Of a stretch of DNA of 6,695 nt, positions 5,323-6,695 are shown piece after piece. Each line of letters begins with the position of its first letter. Position 1 is the stretch's first letter. The notes under the pieces were generated by a model that searched no databases, was not told the origin of the DNA, and worked only from the letters and a program-made list of their open reading frames with translations. The position numbers and the translations under genes are program-made. Source of the DNA: Bacillota bacterium (lineage in GTDB: Bacteria > Bacillota > Clostridia > Lachnospirales > Lachnospiraceae); NCBI GenBank assembly GCA_023441145.1, contig JAEZQN010000236.1, forward strand, positions 1-6,695, given 5' to 3'.

Positions 5323-6585
5323 ATGCGAGTATTAAAACCGATTCCAAAGGATAAGCCCATTGACAGCACCATGGGTTTTCTAAGAGATGGCTATTTATTT
5401 ATATCTAAGAGAATGAAAGAAAACCAAACAGAGGTATTTAGTGCGCGGTTTTTTGGTAAGAAAATATTCTTTCTCATGGGAAAAGAGGCAGCTCAGTTAT
5501 TTTATAACGAGGAGTTTTTTAAGCGAAAAGGAGTTTGTCCAATGAGGGTTCAAAAGACCTTATTTGGGAAAAAAGGGATTCAAGGATTAGATGGCAAGGT
5601 GCATAAAAGTCGAAAAAACTTATTTATGTCTCTTCTGACGCCAGAATACGAAAAGGAGTTTTTAGAAATTTGCCAAAGGAACTTAAATCGTTATGCTCCT
5701 AGATGGGAAAGGATGTCCTCCATCGTTTTATATAAAGAAAGTCAGAAGGTATTATTTGAGAGTGTTTGCCAATGGGTGGGCATATCCTATGACAAGAATA
5801 AAGTTGGGGATTATGCCGAGGGCATGGGACTTATGATTTATGGATTTGGTAGAATGGGTAAGACTTATCAAAAAGGAAAAGCGGCAAGAAAGCAAGCAGA
5901 AAAGTGGGTAAGAAGCAGTGTGATAGGTGTTCGAGAAGGGGCTCTTATTGTAGAAGAGAGTAGTCCTCTGTATCAGATAAGTATGTATGAGGAGAATGGG
6001 GAACAATTAGACCATAACGTTGCTGCAGTGGAAATCATTAATATGATTCGCCCCATTATAGCCATTGCCACGTTTGTCACATTTGAAGCCCTAGCTCTGA
6101 AACATTATCCGGAATGTAAAGGAGAGCTTACAAAAAGAGATTCTATGTATCTAGAAATGTTTTGTGAAGAGGTGCGTCGTTTTTATCCTTTCGCCCCATT
6201 TATCGGTGCAAAGGTTAAGTGTGATTTTGTCTGGAAGAACTATATATTTAAGAAAAAGTCCTTAGTAATCTTAGATTTATATGGAACCAATCATGATCCA
6301 AAGCTTTGGACTAGGCCAAATCAATTTAGACCAGAGCGATTTGGAGAGCGAAAAAAAGACTTATACGATTTTATCCCTCAAGGTGGAGGAAACATTAGAA
6401 ATGGCCATCGATGTGCAGGGGATGTTATCACCGTAAAGGTAATGGAAGTCTTTGCCGATTATCTAGTAAATCACTTAGAATATGATGTGCCAAAACAAAA
6501 CTTAGGATATTCACTTCAAAAAATCCCAACCTTACCGAAGAGTGGCTTTGTAATGAAAAATGTAAAATTAAAAAAGGGGCTGTAA
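5323..6585 (+). CDS. cypC: Cytochrome P450 of the CYP152 type (H2O2-dependent fatty acid peroxygenase)
   Basis: CYP152 enzymes are soluble P450s that use hydrogen peroxide, without a reductase partner, to hydroxylate or decarboxylate fatty acids. At 420 residues this one has normal family length. Visible hallmarks are the substrate-channel segment FGKKGIQGLDGKVHKSRK (81-98), the I-helix INMIRPIIAI with the Arg243-Pro244 pair that binds the fatty acid carboxylate and replaces the usual acid-alcohol pair, ExxR Glu282-Arg285 in EEVRRFYPF, FRPERF (335-340), and the heme loop FIPQGGGNIRNGHRC with thiolate Cys364. Gln87 sits where hydroxylating members (P450 BS-beta) have Gln and the decarboxylase OleT has His, so hydroxylation is the better guess. 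A GAGGG site precedes ATG 5323, with a palindrome just upstream. A related enzyme is known from Clostridium acetobutylicum. The final codons, GGG CTG TAA, coincide with a possible insertion-sequence end, so the native C-terminus may have been altered. Confidence 0.92.
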   Translation: MRVLKPIPKDKPIDSTMGFLRDGYLFISKRMKENQTEVFSARFFGKKIFFLMGKEAAQLFYNEEFFKRKGVCPMRVQKTLFGKKGIQGLDGKVHKSRKNLFMSLLTPEYEKEFLEICQRNLNRYAPRWERMSSIVLYKESQKVLFESVCQWVGISYDKNKVGDYAEGMGLMIYGFGRMGKTYQKGKAARKQAEKWVRSSVIGVREGALIVEESSPLYQISMYEENGEQLDHNVAAVEIINMIRPIIAIATFVTFEALALKHYPECKGELTKRDSMYLEMFCEEVRRFYPFAPFIGAKVKCDFVWKNYIFKKKSLVILDLYGTNHDPKLWTRPNQFRPERFGERKKDLYDFIPQGGGNIRNGHRCAGDVITVKVMEVFADYLVNHLEYDVPKQNLGYSLQKIPTLPKSGFVMKNVKLKKGL

Positions 6586-6602
6586 AAAAACTCCCCTAAC
6601 AG

Positions 6603-6640
6603 AAAAATAGCTGTAAGCATGGAGCTTACAGCTATTTTTT
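6603..6640 (+). terminator. Strong intrinsic terminator after the P450 gene
   Basis: AAAAATAGCTGTAAGC (6603-6618) and its exact complement GCTTACAGCTATTTTT (6624-6639) form a perfect 16-bp stem with a 5-base loop, ATGGA, followed by T at 6640. The A-run and T-run flanks make it usable in both directions. It begins 18 bases after the P450 stop. A smaller AGGGG/CCCCT pair (6575-6579, 6593-6597) precedes it. If an insertion sequence starts here, the hairpin belongs to that element and would insulate it from outside transcription. Confidence 0.8.
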
Positions 6641-6648
6641 GGTATAAT
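6640..6648 (+). promoter_or_regulatory. Extended -10 promoter for the downstream frame
   Basis: TGGTATAAT fits the extended -10 consensus TGnTATAAT exactly and starts at the end of the terminator T-run. No good -35 is present, which an extended -10 can tolerate. The ATG at 6655 is only 6 bases past the -10, so a transcript from it would start at or just after that ATG, giving leaderless translation or use of a later start. Confidence 0.4.
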
Positions 6649-6654
6649 TTAAGT

Positions 6655-6695
6655 ATGCAAATAAATAAAAATACCAAGGATTATTCTACACCAAG
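6655..6695 (+). CDS. N-terminal fragment of an unidentified frame, possibly a transposase
   Basis: ATG 6655 opens a frame reading MQINKNTKDYSTP to the window end. There is no Shine-Dalgarno, and the real start may lie further on. The short polar start ending in a YSTP-like segment reminds me of transposases of the IS1182 group, and the upstream layout fits that, but 13 residues are too few to assign a family. Confidence 0.3.
   Translation, partial: MQINKNTKDYSTP

Larger units (their letters stand above)
6576..6695 (+). mobile_element. Possible left end of an insertion sequence (continues past window)
   Basis: GGGGCTGTAAAAAAACTCCCC starts at 6576 inside the last P450 codons and resembles the ends of some transposons in low-GC bacteria. 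It is followed by repeated CTGTAA motifs within a stem-loop, a promoter, and the start of a reading frame only about 80 bases in, the compact layout of an insertion sequence with its transposase gene. The other end and any target duplication lie outside the window, so this is suggestive only. Confidence 0.35.

Overview
The window looks like an AT-rich Clostridia-type chromosome (Firmicutes, probably near Lachnospiraceae). The evidence is strong purine-rich Shine-Dalgarno sites before most genes, heavy use of AAA/GAA/ATA codons, and the protein families present. Species assignment is inference only.

Layout. (1) 1-558, plus strand: C-terminal third of a divergent GroEL-type chaperonin, cut by the window edge. 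(2) 577-1458, minus strand: full-length LysR-type regulator, convergent with the chaperonin and divergent from the next genes. (3) 1459-1755: divergent promoter region with a good promoter candidate for the regulator and weaker promoter/dyad candidates for the transporter. (4) 1756-4369, plus strand: molybdate ABC transporter operon modA-modB-modC, tightly packed. Its permease gene modB has an in-frame TAG at codon 92, although both halves keep the normal ModB sequence. (5) 4505-5110: FMN-dependent NADH azoreductase/quinone reductase (AzoR type). (6) 5111-5322: an intergenic stretch with a start-less, coding-looking open frame and an 18-bp near-palindrome close to the next ribosome binding site. 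(7) 5323-6585: a CYP152-type cytochrome P450 (H2O2-using fatty acid peroxygenase). (8) 6576-6695: a perfect 16-bp stem-loop ending in a T tract, an extended -10 promoter, and the first codons of another reading frame. Together these may be the left end of an insertion sequence.

How the genes fit together. ModA captures molybdate outside the cell, ModB is the membrane channel and ModC the ATPase. With modB stopped at codon 92 the system should not work unless the stop is read through, suppressed, or a sequence error. The LysR gene is placed to control the operon divergently. AzoR and the P450 are two soluble redox enzymes, plausibly for quinone/azo and peroxide/fatty-acid chemistry. They have separate upstream signals and need not be one operon.

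The most noteworthy points are the modB nonsense codon, the chaperonin-like protein whose catalytic Asp (E. coli GroEL D398) is Ser, the palindrome before the P450 gene, and the possible insertion-sequence boundary overlapping the P450 stop codon. No RNA gene or CRISPR array was seen.
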